DNA from: JANLTP01 sp031363055
Lineage (GTDB): Bacteria > Pseudomonadota > Gammaproteobacteria > Burkholderiales > Burkholderiaceae_E
DNA: 64,000 nucleotides
NCBI GenBank assembly: GCA_031363055.1
Contig: JANLTP010000219.1
Coordinates: 19,967-83,966, forward strand
Direction: 5' to 3'
The position numbers and the translations under genes are program-made. The notes beneath the pieces are model-generated. The model saw only the letters and a list, made by a program, of their open reading frames with translations, was not told the origin of the DNA and searched no databases. Of this stretch, positions 8,534 to 16,773 are shown piece by piece. Within the stretch, counting starts at the first letter, position 1. Every line of letters starts with the position of its first letter.

Positions 8534-9109
8534 GTGTTCAGACGAAACTTGCTCAAAGTTGCGCTGGCAATCATGCTGGCGACCGTCACTGCCTTCGCGA
8601 TCGCAGTCGATCTGCCGCGTGACTCGGTTTATCAACTCGACGCAACGCTGCAAGATCAGGACGGCCGGCGTGCTTCCTGGAGTTCCCATCGCGGCAGGCT
8701 ACGAATCGTGACAATGTTCTACAGCAGTTGCCCCCATACCTGTCCGCTGATTGTCGAGGCGATCAAGTCGCTGGAAGCTGGTTTGCCGGCCGCATCACGT
8801 GCTCGATTGAATGTCGACATGATCAGTTTTGACACGGCACGCGATACGCCCGAGAAATTGAAGGCCATGGCGATCAGCCGCGGCATCGATGAATTACGTT
8901 GGCATATGTATCGCGCCGATGAAGCCAGCATTCGGCAATTAAGCGGCCTGCTCGGTATTCAGTATCGGCAACTGGCTGATGGGGAGTTTAATCACTCCTC
9001 GGTCATCATCCTGCTTGACGAGGAGGGACGGATTGCGGCACGCAGCGATCGGATTGGCGCCGAGGACCCAAAATTTCTGCTGATAATTGCTCGTAGTCTG
9101 GCACGATAG
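8534..9109 (+). CDS. SCO1/SenC family copper chaperone-like protein
   Basis: The protein has a membrane-anchor or signal segment (KVALAIMLATVTAFAIAV) and a thioredoxin fold with the SCO copper motif SSCPHTCP and the distal histidine in NHSSVIILLD. SCO proteins pass copper to copper enzymes or keep their cysteines reduced outside the membrane. Position after nirK and nirV suggests copper loading of NirK, which is inference. GTG at 8534 is chosen because it lies just after the nirV stop and starts directly before the hydrophobic segment; the frame stays open further upstream but overlaps nirV. Length is 191 residues, usual for the family. Confidence 0.88.
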   Translation: MFRRNLLKVALAIMLATVTAFAIAVDLPRDSVYQLDATLQDQDGRRASWSSHRGRLRIVTMFYSSCPHTCPLIVEAIKSLEAGLPAASRARLNVDMISFDTARDTPEKLKAMAISRGIDELRWHMYRADEASIRQLSGLLGIQYRQLADGEFNHSSVIILLDEEGRIAARSDRIGAEDPKFLLIIARSLAR

Positions 9110-9118
9110 TGGGTCTCA

Positions 9119-9132
9119 TTGATGTGGATCAA
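9119..9132. promoter_or_regulatory. Perfect FNR/DNR box upstream of the usp-BON genes
   Basis: TTGATGTGGATCAA matches the TTGAT-N4-ATCAA consensus at all ten defined positions. It lies 121 bp before the universal stress protein start at 9253 and ten bases after the SCO stop. A -10-like GATACA at 9158-9163 is within a few bases of the class II position, but this is weaker evidence than for nirK. Confidence 0.7.
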
Positions 9133-9252
9133 GCACTGTCGGATTTCGGTATGCGACGATACAAGCAAGAGCCTTCATGCGGTCGGTGATCCTCTTGATT
9201 GACGACTTCCACCATTGACGCCCACTGTTTCCTTACATTGCAGGAGTAAACC

Positions 9253-9717
9253 ATGAGTCCCTATCAAAAGATCCTCTGCCCAATCGACGGCAGTCTGACT
9301 TCAGAGCGCGGCATGCTCGAGGCGGCCTTTCTCGCAAAGACCCTGGGTGCGAGCCTGCGGTTTTTCCATGTCATGCAGTTCCAGCCGGCTATGCTGGGCT
9401 ACGAAGGCGGCCCGGTAATCCCGTCGATGTTTGACGCGATGAGGGCTGAGAACAGCGAGATCGTTTCGCGCGCGCGAAAGTTTGCGACCGATCAGAAAAT
9501 CGAGGCCAGTGTGGGTTCGGTCGAAGCGATCGGTACCCGCGTGTCGGACGCAATCGTTGATGAGGCCAAACAGTACGGTGCCGATCTGATCGTGCTCGGT
9601 ACACACGGCCGACGAGGCATGCGGCGCATTTTGTTGGGCAGTGATGCCGAAGCCGTTTTGCGCGAAGCGCCGTGCGCTGTTTTGCTGGTACGCGAGGCGA
9701 AAGCACACGCTCAGTAA
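9253..9717 (+). CDS. Universal stress protein (UspA family)
   Basis: Single UspA domain of 154 residues starting MSPYQKILCPIDGSLTSERG with the nucleotide-binding signature VLGTHGRRGMRRILLGSDAE. The ribosome-binding site GCAGGAG precedes the ATG by a normal distance. It resembles the stress protein at 29805 more than that at 5036 in length and motif. A perfect FNR-type box upstream suggests induction under low oxygen. It is followed 34 bp later by the BON-domain gene, probably in the same transcript. Confidence 0.93.
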   Translation: MSPYQKILCPIDGSLTSERGMLEAAFLAKTLGASLRFFHVMQFQPAMLGYEGGPVIPSMFDAMRAENSEIVSRARKFATDQKIEASVGSVEAIGTRVSDAIVDEAKQYGADLIVLGTHGRRGMRRILLGSDAEAVLREAPCAVLLVREAKAHAQ

Positions 9718-9751
9718 ATTAGGCGTCTTTACCCTTTGTCTTGGAGAAGCT

Positions 9752-10405
9752 ATGAAAACCGATACTCAACTGAAAAAAGATGTGCTCGACGAACTCGACT
9801 GGGACCCAGCCATCAAGACGAATGCGGTCGGCGTTGCCGTCATGGGCGGAGTCGTCACGGTCTCTGGTCACCTCGACACCTTTGCCGAGAAGTTCGCCAT
9901 TGAACGTGCATTGCAACGTGTCGACGGGGTGCAAGCGGTCGCCATCGAACTGGACGTCAAACTGTCGCCAAATCACAAGCGCAGCGACACCGAGATTGCC
10001 GCCGCGGCCGAGATTGCGCTGAAATGGCAAACCAGCGGCCTGGTCGACAAGGTTCGCATTCAGGTCGAACACGGACGGGTGCGGCTGACCGGGGAAGTCG
10101 AATGGCAATACCAGCGCAGCGCGGCCGAGCAGACGATTCGACCCTTGCTAGGTGTTGTGGGCATCAGCAATGAGATCGTGCTGAAGGTCAAACCGGTGCC
10201 CATAGATCTCGCCGCCCGGATTGAATCGGCACTCAATCGTCAAGCGTTACGTGAGGCCAAGCGCGTCCATGTCTCGGTCGAGGGTTCAACGGTCAAGTTG
10301 CGCGGCAACGTCCATTCCTGGCAGGAGCGCGATGCGGTCCAAGGGGCAGTGTGGTCAGCGCCCGGTGTTCGTACCGTCATCAACGACGTTACCGTCGGCC
10401 CTTGA
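9752..10405 (+). CDS. Triple BON-domain protein
   Basis: The 217-residue protein contains three successive BON domains (about residues 1-70, 78-145 and 148-217), each with the pattern of a beta-strand GVAVMGGVVTVSGHLD followed by a helix and VDGVQAV. BON domains bind phospholipid or stabilise envelopes; no signal peptide is seen, so the protein may be cytosolic or peripheral. ATG at 9752 follows GGAGAAGC. Similar three-BON proteins sit beside stress-protein genes in other proteobacteria, which fits a stress role. Confidence 0.88.
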   Translation: MKTDTQLKKDVLDELDWDPAIKTNAVGVAVMGGVVTVSGHLDTFAEKFAIERALQRVDGVQAVAIELDVKLSPNHKRSDTEIAAAAEIALKWQTSGLVDKVRIQVEHGRVRLTGEVEWQYQRSAAEQTIRPLLGVVGISNEIVLKVKPVPIDLAARIESALNRQALREAKRVHVSVEGSTVKLRGNVHSWQERDAVQGAVWSAPGVRTVINDVTVGP

Positions 10406-10429
10406 ATACAAAGATCCATGAGGAAAGCG

Positions 10430-10561
10430 ATGCGTCACCTTTCTTCCCCGCGTTTCCGTGCGGCGCCGGCTGCGCTGGCAAATTGCGTTCTGCTCATTAC
10501 CAGCGCAGCGCTACTGTTGCTCGCCCAGCATGCGCTGATTGACTGGCTGACGCTTGACTGA
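10430..10561 (+). CDS. Small single-pass membrane peptide
   Basis: A 43-residue frame with a strong ribosome-binding site (GAGGAAAGCG) and one hydrophobic helix (about residues 18-36: NCVLLITSAALLLLAQ), ending in an acidic TLD tail. An alternative start at 10418 adds four residues. No family is recognised. It follows the BON gene by 24 bp and could be its last cistron. Confidence 0.4.
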   Translation: MRHLSSPRFRAAPAALANCVLLITSAALLLLAQHALIDWLTLD

Positions 10562-10805
10562 TCCTGATCTGATACTAACCTTGCCGGCGCTACGCGCGGG
10601 CCGATCAGCAGCGGAGTCAGCGTACTACTAGGAATTGTCCTAGGGACAGATTTCGCCCAATCCGAGAGTCGTTTCAGTGATTGACCGACAGCAAGTGCTT
10701 TTCGGCGGGCGCACACTACGATTCATCAAGCGTGTGCTCGGAGAGTAGTGCGAACCACAGCCGCGGACCTTGATTTGTTCGGCAAGTTCATCAGGAGCAT
10801 AAAAA

Positions 10806-11615
10806 ATGAATACCGTTTCTCTGAAGCCAACCCCATCACCAGCAATCGCCCCGATCGACGCCTCGAGAGCCGCACTGAACGAGGCCTTCGATCTGATCGG
10901 ACTGATCGACATCGATCTGAAATCGCTGCCGGCAGTCAGCGCCGTGCGCCGCAAGATTCGCGCCGGTGAGGCGCTGTTCGATCAGGATCAGCGCTTCGAA
11001 CACATTTTCATCATTCGGCTGGGTACATTCAAGACCACTGCGATTGATGACGAAGGTTCGGAGCAGGTGCTTGGTTTTGCCTTGCGGGCCGACATTCTCG
11101 GTTGTGATGCCTACGCGAGCGGGCGCTACAGTAGCTACGCGATCGCCCTTGAGGACAGCGAAGTGATCGCCATTCCGATCGAGCAGTTCAAAGGTACCGG
11201 CGAGGCTTGCCAACGCCTGGAGCGGCACTTGTTTTGTAGTCTGAGCCAGGAATTGAACCGTGAGCATCGCGTGCTGGCAATGATTGGCACTCTCGGCGCG
11301 GACGCTCGGGTGGCAAACTTTCTGGCTTTGTTATCCGAGCGCTATGGGCGCATGGGTTACTCGTCGAAACGTTTTGTGCTGCGAATGACCCGGCAAGAAA
11401 TCGCCAGTCACCTCGGGCTGACAATGGAGACCGTCAGCCGCGCTTTCAGCAACCTGAGCCGAGCCCATTTGATCGAAGCCAACCAGCGTTCGATCGAAGT
11501 GCACAGTATCGAGCGCCTGCGCGATCTGCGCAGTCTGCGGCCGATAGCACGCTCGCGCTCCTTCCCGGGCGCTGCGGTTTCACAGCGCCCAGTACTCACG
11601 GCAATGGCGGCCTGA
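10806..11615 (+). CDS. Crp/Fnr family transcriptional regulator
   Basis: A 269-residue regulator with a cyclic-nucleotide-type effector domain (about 35-150) and a C-terminal winged helix. The recognition helix reads GLTMETVSRAF, with Glu208, Ser211 and Arg212 equivalent to the FNR residues that read TTGAT. The N-terminal cysteine cluster of FNR is absent, so it should not carry an oxygen-sensing Fe-S cluster; this resembles DNR/NnrR-type nitric-oxide regulators or cluster-free FixK. The C-terminal 30 residues past the HTH are an Arg/Ser/Ala-rich extension. ATG follows CAGGAGCATAAAAA. It is the best candidate for binding the boxes found nearby. Confidence 0.92.
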   Translation: MNTVSLKPTPSPAIAPIDASRAALNEAFDLIGLIDIDLKSLPAVSAVRRKIRAGEALFDQDQRFEHIFIIRLGTFKTTAIDDEGSEQVLGFALRADILGCDAYASGRYSSYAIALEDSEVIAIPIEQFKGTGEACQRLERHLFCSLSQELNREHRVLAMIGTLGADARVANFLALLSERYGRMGYSSKRFVLRMTRQEIASHLGLTMETVSRAFSNLSRAHLIEANQRSIEVHSIERLRDLRSLRPIARSRSFPGAAVSQRPVLTAMAA

Positions 11616-11621
11616 CGCGCC

Positions 11622-12455
11622 TCAATGCGCAAACAAGACAGGCACGGTCATTGACGTCAGAATAGTTCGCGACACGCCACCCAGGGCCATTTCACGGAGC
11701 CGTGAATGGCCGTAACAACCCATTACAATCAAATCGCTTTGTAAATCGCAGGCCTGATTCAACAGTGCGATACCGACATCGGACAGACCGCTGTGGTCGT
11801 GCACCACCTCGACAGGTACATTGTGGCGAGCCAGGTACAAGGCGATCTCTGAGCCATAACCAACCGGGAGATCTTCGGTGTCACCGACGCAAACGACGGT
11901 CACACGTTTAGCTTGTGCCAGGATCGGCAAAGCGTCCCGTACCGCTCGATTCGCCTCACCGGAAGGCTTCCAGGCAATCGTGGGATACTCGAAGGCGGCT
12001 GTGAACTCACCGACGTACGGAATGACCAAGGTAGGCCGCTTGCTGGCCAAGACCAAGTCCTCCGGGAACGACGAGCTGACGGTTGCCGCGCGGGGTGGCG
12101 GCGATTCGCTCTGACCAACAATCAGAAGATCAGCGTATTGTGACGGCGCCAACATCGCCTGAACCGGATCGCCATCGATCGCGTGAAACTCGATACGGCT
12201 TGGCCTCAAGCCCGATGCGTGATCAAAGAAATACTGTTCGGCTGCCTTTTTTTGTTGCGAGACCGATTCGTCACGTCCTCGCATGAGGGCGTCGCCCAAT
12301 TCGGCACGCAGATAACCTGGAATTTCAATCCTTCCAATGGTAAAAACACCTGTCAAATGGGCGTCAAACCGTTCGGCAAGGATGCGCGCAAATTCGATTC
12401 GTATTTTCGATCGAACTGAATTGTCGACATGCACAACGATTCCTTTATAACTCAT
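11622..12455 (-). CDS. Tandem universal stress protein
   Basis: Two UspA domains in 277 residues, the long form found in many proteobacteria. The N-terminal half (GIVVHVDNSVRSKIRIEFAR) lacks an obvious nucleotide signature, while the C-terminal half ends with VMGCYGHSRLREMALGGVSR, a clear G-rich nucleotide motif. It converges with the Crp/Fnr gene (6 bp apart) and is divergent from the histidine kinase, sharing a 131-bp gap with an FNR-like box at 12525. Confidence 0.92.
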   Translation of the reverse strand: MSYKGIVVHVDNSVRSKIRIEFARILAERFDAHLTGVFTIGRIEIPGYLRAELGDALMRGRDESVSQQKKAAEQYFFDHASGLRPSRIEFHAIDGDPVQAMLAPSQYADLLIVGQSESPPPRAATVSSSFPEDLVLASKRPTLVIPYVGEFTAAFEYPTIAWKPSGEANRAVRDALPILAQAKRVTVVCVGDTEDLPVGYGSEIALYLARHNVPVEVVHDHSGLSDVGIALLNQACDLQSDLIVMGCYGHSRLREMALGGVSRTILTSMTVPVLFAH

Positions 12456-12524
12456 GGGCTTTCTCCACAGGATGCGCTAAAGTTTGTCCTTCTCGACACC
12501 ATGCGCCAATCAACGCCAGACTCA

Positions 12525-12538
12525 TTGATTTTGCTCAA
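12525..12538. promoter_or_regulatory. FNR/DNR-like box between usp and the sensor kinase
   Basis: TTGATTTTGCTCAA matches nine of ten defined bases of TTGAT-N4-ATCAA. It is 70 bp from the stress-protein start and 49 bp from the kinase start. No strong -10 hexamer sits at the class II distance in either direction, so the orientation of control is uncertain. Confidence 0.5.
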
Positions 12539-12586
12539 GGAATCGGCGAGTTTAGCTGGAGGCGGTCTAGCCATGCCGGTGCACGA

Positions 12587-14017
12587 ATGAACTTTGAGTG
12601 GCAATTGGCAACCGATTCGATTGTCGCCAACGGCAAGGATTTGCTCGAGTTCGGGTTTGACGAGCGCCAATTGCGCGAACACGGTAGCCACGCTCTGCTA
12701 GCGCACGTCCATCCGGACGATCGCAATGCAGTAAATGCGGTGTTGGCGACCTTTCGAGAGGGCGGTACAAGCGATATTCAGACGATCTTTCGTTTGCAAA
12801 CAACGGAACATCAAACGCGTTGGCTCGAGATGCGCGTAGCAGGTATCAACCTGACAGCGGGCCGCTCGGCCTCTGTGATCGGTTGGCTGGCCGACGTCAC
12901 CAAGATCCAGTTGGAACTGAATCGGACCGCCGAGAGCGAAGCGATCTTGAACGGCATCATTGCGTCGGCGACCGATGCCATTGTCACGGTCGATGCAAGG
13001 TTTAACGTCATTCAATTCAACCGCGCTGCCGAAATGATTTTTCTTTGCCGCGCCGCCGACGTGATCGGCGGACCGCTTGATCGCTTCCTGCCCTTACCGT
13101 TTCGAGCCACCCATGGCGCGCATATTGCGAGGTTCGGCGCGACCGGCACCAGCCAGCGAAGGATGGGTGCCTCAATTCTGCCCGCAGTCCGCGCCGATGG
13201 TCATGAATTTCCAATTAGCGCAACCATCTCTCAGGTGCATGTCAATGACCATACCTTGTACAGCGTCATCATTCGAGACGTCAGCGAGCAGGTCGAGTCT
13301 GATCGGGCCTTGCGAAACAGTCAACGTCAACTGGAAGATCATTCGCGCCGCACCCAACAGTCACTCGAGGATGAACGGCGCCGCATCGCGCGCGAGTTAC
13401 ATGACGATCTCGGTCAGTCGCTGACGGCGATGCGGATGGAGTTAGGTATGACTCGTCAAGCCGTATCGCCGCAACAAACGGGATTGCTCGAACACTGCGA
13501 GCGAATGGACAGTATCGTTAGCGCATTGGTCGCGTCGACGCGACGAATTGCGGCCGACCTGCGCCCGCTGGTACTGGACGATCTGGGCCTGGGGGCGGCG
13601 ATTGACTGGCTGGTCGAACGCTTTTCGTCGCAGCATCGCGTCGCCACCGATGTCTTTGTTGATGATCAAGTCAGCGTACTGAAGGAACCGCAGGCTTCGG
13701 CGGTGTTTCGAAGCGTTCAGGAGTCACTGACTAACATCGCTCGCCACGCCGGTGCCAACGCAGTCGAAGTACGGGTGGAAATGCAAGACAATCACGTCAT
13801 GACCAGTATCTGGGACGATGGGCGAGGCTTCGATGCCAGCTCGATTGAGCAGAACCAGACGTTTGGCCTGAAGGGCATGCGAGAACGCGCGCATTTGCTC
13901 GGTGGCAAGCTCGACGTGTTCAGTCGGATCGGCGAAGGCACGACGATAAGGGTAAGCTTACCAAGACCAGGCAGCGCTTCAAGCGATGCGTCCAACGTTA
14001 GTCCGGAGAACCCTTGA
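12587..14017 (+). CDS. Cytosolic PAS-domain sensor histidine kinase (NarX/HPK7 type)
   Basis: A 476-residue kinase with two PAS domains (about 1-110 and 120-245), a short coiled-coil, a HisKA_3 dimerisation domain with the phosphoacceptor His272 in ARELHDDLGQSLTAM, and a HATPase_c domain with DDGRGFD. No membrane segment is visible, so it senses an internal signal. It has no cysteine cluster of the NreB type, and the PAS ligand is unknown. The stop overlaps the response regulator start (TTGA), so the pair is translationally coupled. Confidence 0.9.
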   Translation: MNFEWQLATDSIVANGKDLLEFGFDERQLREHGSHALLAHVHPDDRNAVNAVLATFREGGTSDIQTIFRLQTTEHQTRWLEMRVAGINLTAGRSASVIGWLADVTKIQLELNRTAESEAILNGIIASATDAIVTVDARFNVIQFNRAAEMIFLCRAADVIGGPLDRFLPLPFRATHGAHIARFGATGTSQRRMGASILPAVRADGHEFPISATISQVHVNDHTLYSVIIRDVSEQVESDRALRNSQRQLEDHSRRTQQSLEDERRRIARELHDDLGQSLTAMRMELGMTRQAVSPQQTGLLEHCERMDSIVSALVASTRRIAADLRPLVLDDLGLGAAIDWLVERFSSQHRVATDVFVDDQVSVLKEPQASAVFRSVQESLTNIARHAGANAVEVRVEMQDNHVMTSIWDDGRGFDASSIEQNQTFGLKGMRERAHLLGGKLDVFSRIGEGTTIRVSLPRPGSASSDASNVSPENP

Positions 14018-14658
14018 TTCGAATTCTGCTTGCTGATGATCATGCTATTGTGCGTGACGGATTGCGCCGGATTCTGAGCGCCGCCGGCGGTATCGAAGTC
14101 GCCGACGAGGCCGTAGACGGTCACGAAGTCATCGCTCATCTACGAAAAACACGCTACGATCTTGTACTCTTGGATATGTCGATGCCGGGCCGCAACGGCA
14201 TCGATCTCATCAAACATCTGAAGGATTTGAGCCCCAAGACACCGGTGTTGGTCTTGTCGATGCATGCTGAGGCGCAATACGCTTTGCGAGCGATTCGTGC
14301 CGGCGCAGCAGGTTATCTTAGCAAAGACACGCCTCAGGATCAGCTCGTTGCCGCGATTCGTAAAGTTGCTGGCGGCGGCATTTATCTGTCGGGTTCGGTC
14401 GCCGAACAAATGGCCATGAATCTGCAAAGTGGTACAACAGGAGGGCTGCCACACCAGGCGTTGTCAGACCGTGAACTCGAAGTGCTGCTCGCGCTGGTTG
14501 CCGGCGAGTCGGTCGGTGCAATCGCGATCCGACTGCACCTCAGCGTCAAGACTGTGAGCACCCATAAAACGCGAATCCACGAAAAGATGGCGATGAGCAG
14601 TGTTGCCGAACTGGTGCAGTACGCGATGACACAACGCTTGATCGAGAATCCCGGTTAG
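14014..14658 (+). CDS. NarL/FixJ family response regulator
   Basis: A 214-residue regulator starting at a TTG that overlaps the kinase stop and follows GGAGAACCC. The receiver domain has DD at residues 8-9, the phosphoacceptor Asp54 in LLDMSMPGRNG and a conserved Lys in YLSKDTPQDQL. The LuxR-type HTH is LSDRELEVLLALVAGESVGA with VKTVSTHKTRI in the recognition helix. It is the partner of the kinase at 12587. Targets are unknown. Confidence 0.94.
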   Translation: MIRILLADDHAIVRDGLRRILSAAGGIEVADEAVDGHEVIAHLRKTRYDLVLLDMSMPGRNGIDLIKHLKDLSPKTPVLVLSMHAEAQYALRAIRAGAAGYLSKDTPQDQLVAAIRKVAGGGIYLSGSVAEQMAMNLQSGTTGGLPHQALSDRELEVLLALVAGESVGAIAIRLHLSVKTVSTHKTRIHEKMAMSSVAELVQYAMTQRLIENPG

Positions 14659-14841
14659 ACATTGGGTCGCGGTGGTGATGCTGGCAGATCGACACTATCG
14701 GGTCGGCATCAACATCATGCGCCGCTACGCCAGCAGACGCGGTAGGCCAGGCCAGGTGACAGCATGTCGCCCGCCTAGAGGTGTTCAACACTTCGTAGTG
14801 TTCGGTGAGTTCGATCCAGCACTAGCTGCATATGCTGACAC

Positions 14842-15099
14842 CTAACCGCCCTGACGCATCCGATTATGGTCATGCGACGGTCTTTTTGGGACTTTCTTTG
14901 CGGAATTATTTTCTTTGGCGCAAGCAGATTTCATGCCGCTCGCACCTCGTTCCGCAGCGTGGTCATGGCGATCAGCACATTGAATTTTCTTCGTCGATTT
15001 ATCTGCTGCGGGAGTTTCCTTGGTCTTGTCCTGCGCTTGCAAAGGACTGCTGACGAGTAGCGCGACGGTCAAAAGTGAACGCAGGTAGGAGGTATTCAT
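14842..15099 (-). CDS. Small exported Lys/His-rich protein
   Basis: An 85-residue frame with a good signal peptide (SLLTVALLVSSPLQAQ) and a mature part rich in Lys, Ala and His with two cysteines (IQCADRHDHA and SACAKENN). The ribosome-binding site is weak (GGGCCAAG). No family is recognised; the composition would allow metal binding. It is divergent from the cyclopropane synthase gene. The 183 bp between the response-regulator stop and this gene's stop show nothing else. Confidence 0.45.
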   Translation of the reverse strand: MNTSYLRSLLTVALLVSSPLQAQDKTKETPAADKSTKKIQCADRHDHAAERGASGMKSACAKENNSAKKVPKRPSHDHNRMRQGG

Positions 15100-15242
15100 G
15101 ACTTGGCCCGTTTCTCAGGAAATGATTCGATCAAGGTGCGCTGTTAGATGAGACATCTGCGAGACGACTAGTGCACTCGTGAAGCCAGCCCAGACCTCGG
15201 TGTCCGACCAATGAATTCTCTGGCATACGCCGGTTATCGGTG

Positions 15243-15256
15243 TTGATAAAAATCAA
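15243..15256. promoter_or_regulatory. Perfect FNR/DNR box upstream of cfa
   Basis: TTGATAAAAATCAA matches all ten consensus bases. It lies 97 bp before the chosen cfa start. At -41.5 the transcript would begin near 15291. The alternative -10 at 15264-15269 (TATTGT) would place the box over the -35 region, so repression cannot be excluded. Confidence 0.7.
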
Positions 15257-15352
15257 CTTCGTCTATTGTCAGGACTGATTAACTGTAGAGCTCACGCTGG
15301 ACTGCATCGACTCCAGGCGCGTGGCGCGCTGAAGCTCCTTGAAGGGATCAAC

Positions 15353-16738
15353 ATGAAAAGAACCATCAACGAGGTCGGAGAACTCGCCGACGACGTGTCG
15401 GACTTGTTGAAGCGGCTGTTTCGTGGCTTTAACGGAAGTCTGGCGATGCGCCTGTGGAACGGTGCCACGGTGCGACTCGGCGCAACAGGCGCGGTCGACA
15501 TGGAACCGCGTTTCACGCTGGTGTGTCGTAACCCGAGTGTGGTTCGCTCGATGGTGCTGGGCCGTGATCCGCTGCGTCTGGCGGAATCGTACTTTCAGGG
15601 CGGCATCGATGTCGAAGGGGATTTCTTCGCTGCGCTGCGCCTGAAGGATCATCTGCACACCATTCGCCTGACGTTTCGAGATCGAATGGGTGCGCTGTTA
15701 GGCGCGCTTTCCTTGCCCTCGAGCGCGGCCGCATTTTCCAAGCCGGCGAGCCGTCGGAGAGCGCATCACGCTCGAGCCGTCAAGGTCCATTCGAAGACCG
15801 AGAACCGGCAATCGATCCAGTTTCACTACGACATGTCGAATGAGTTCTACGCCCTGTGGCTAGACAAGGCAATGGTGTACTCCTGTGCCTACTTCGAGCG
15901 GTCCGACCAAAGCCTCGAGCAGGCCCAGCAAGCCAAGCTCGACCACATCTGTCGAAAGCTTCAACTCCGGACCGGTGATCGCTTTCTCGACATCGGCTGC
16001 GGCTGGGGCGCCTTGATCATCCATGCCGCCCGGCACTACAGCGTGCATTCTCACGGCGTCACACTCAGCGGCGAGCAACTGAGTCTGGCACGCCAGCGCA
16101 TCGCACAGGCCGGACTCGCAGATCGCGTGAACGTCGAGTTGCGTGACTACCGTGATCTTCAGGGCGATTCGATGTACGACAAGGTTGCCAGCGTCGGTAT
16201 GTTCGAGCACGTCGGGCTCAAGAACTTGCCGGCGTATTTTTCAACTGTTCACCGGTTGCTGAAACCCGGCGGTCTGTTCCTCAATCACGGCATCACGCAT
16301 GACGTCGAGGGATGGAACAAAACCTCTTCCACGGAGTTCATCAATCGCTATGTATTTCCCGACGGCCAACTCGACACCGTAAGCAACATCCAGCGCGGCA
16401 TGGAGCGCGCCCGGTTCGAAATCACGGATGTCGAAGCCCTGCGCCCGCACTACGCGCTGACGCTCAGGCATTGGGTGGCGCGCCTCGAACAGAGCCATGA
16501 CCAGGCACTACAGTTTGTCAGTGAATCGACCTTTCGTGTCTGGCGCTTGTACATGGCTGCGTCTGCCCTCGAATTCGAGTCGGGAGAGCTGGGCGTCTAT
16601 CAAGTGCTGGCGAGCAAGCGCGCCGGGGTGGATGCCGCACTGCCGCTGACGCGGCGTCACGTCTACTGCGAAACTCACGGCCAGGCCGACGCGACATGCC
16701 GATCGCATGACCTGGCCGATCGCCATGCCAATTGTTAG
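15353..16738 (+). CDS. cfa: Cyclopropane-fatty-acyl-phospholipid synthase
   Basis: The enzyme transfers a methylene group from S-adenosylmethionine to unsaturated acyl chains of membrane phospholipids. Landmarks in 461 residues are the N-terminal lipid-handling domain (PRFTLVCRNPSVVRSMVLG), the FHYDMSNEFYALWLD motif, the SAM site FLDIGCGWGALIIHAA, the segment VGMFEHVGLKN, and NRYVFPDGQLDTVSN. ATG at 15353 follows GAAGGGATCAAC and begins MKRTINEVGEL. The last 25 residues after the core are variable. An FNR-type box upstream suggests control by oxygen or NO. The MFS gene follows 35 bp later. Confidence 0.95.
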   Translation: MKRTINEVGELADDVSDLLKRLFRGFNGSLAMRLWNGATVRLGATGAVDMEPRFTLVCRNPSVVRSMVLGRDPLRLAESYFQGGIDVEGDFFAALRLKDHLHTIRLTFRDRMGALLGALSLPSSAAAFSKPASRRRAHHARAVKVHSKTENRQSIQFHYDMSNEFYALWLDKAMVYSCAYFERSDQSLEQAQQAKLDHICRKLQLRTGDRFLDIGCGWGALIIHAARHYSVHSHGVTLSGEQLSLARQRIAQAGLADRVNVELRDYRDLQGDSMYDKVASVGMFEHVGLKNLPAYFSTVHRLLKPGGLFLNHGITHDVEGWNKTSSTEFINRYVFPDGQLDTVSNIQRGMERARFEITDVEALRPHYALTLRHWVARLEQSHDQALQFVSESTFRVWRLYMAASALEFESGELGVYQVLASKRAGVDAALPLTRRHVYCETHGQADATCRSHDLADRHANC

Positions 16739-16773
16739 CCACGCACTTTCAGCCACCATCGTCCGAGAGTTCC

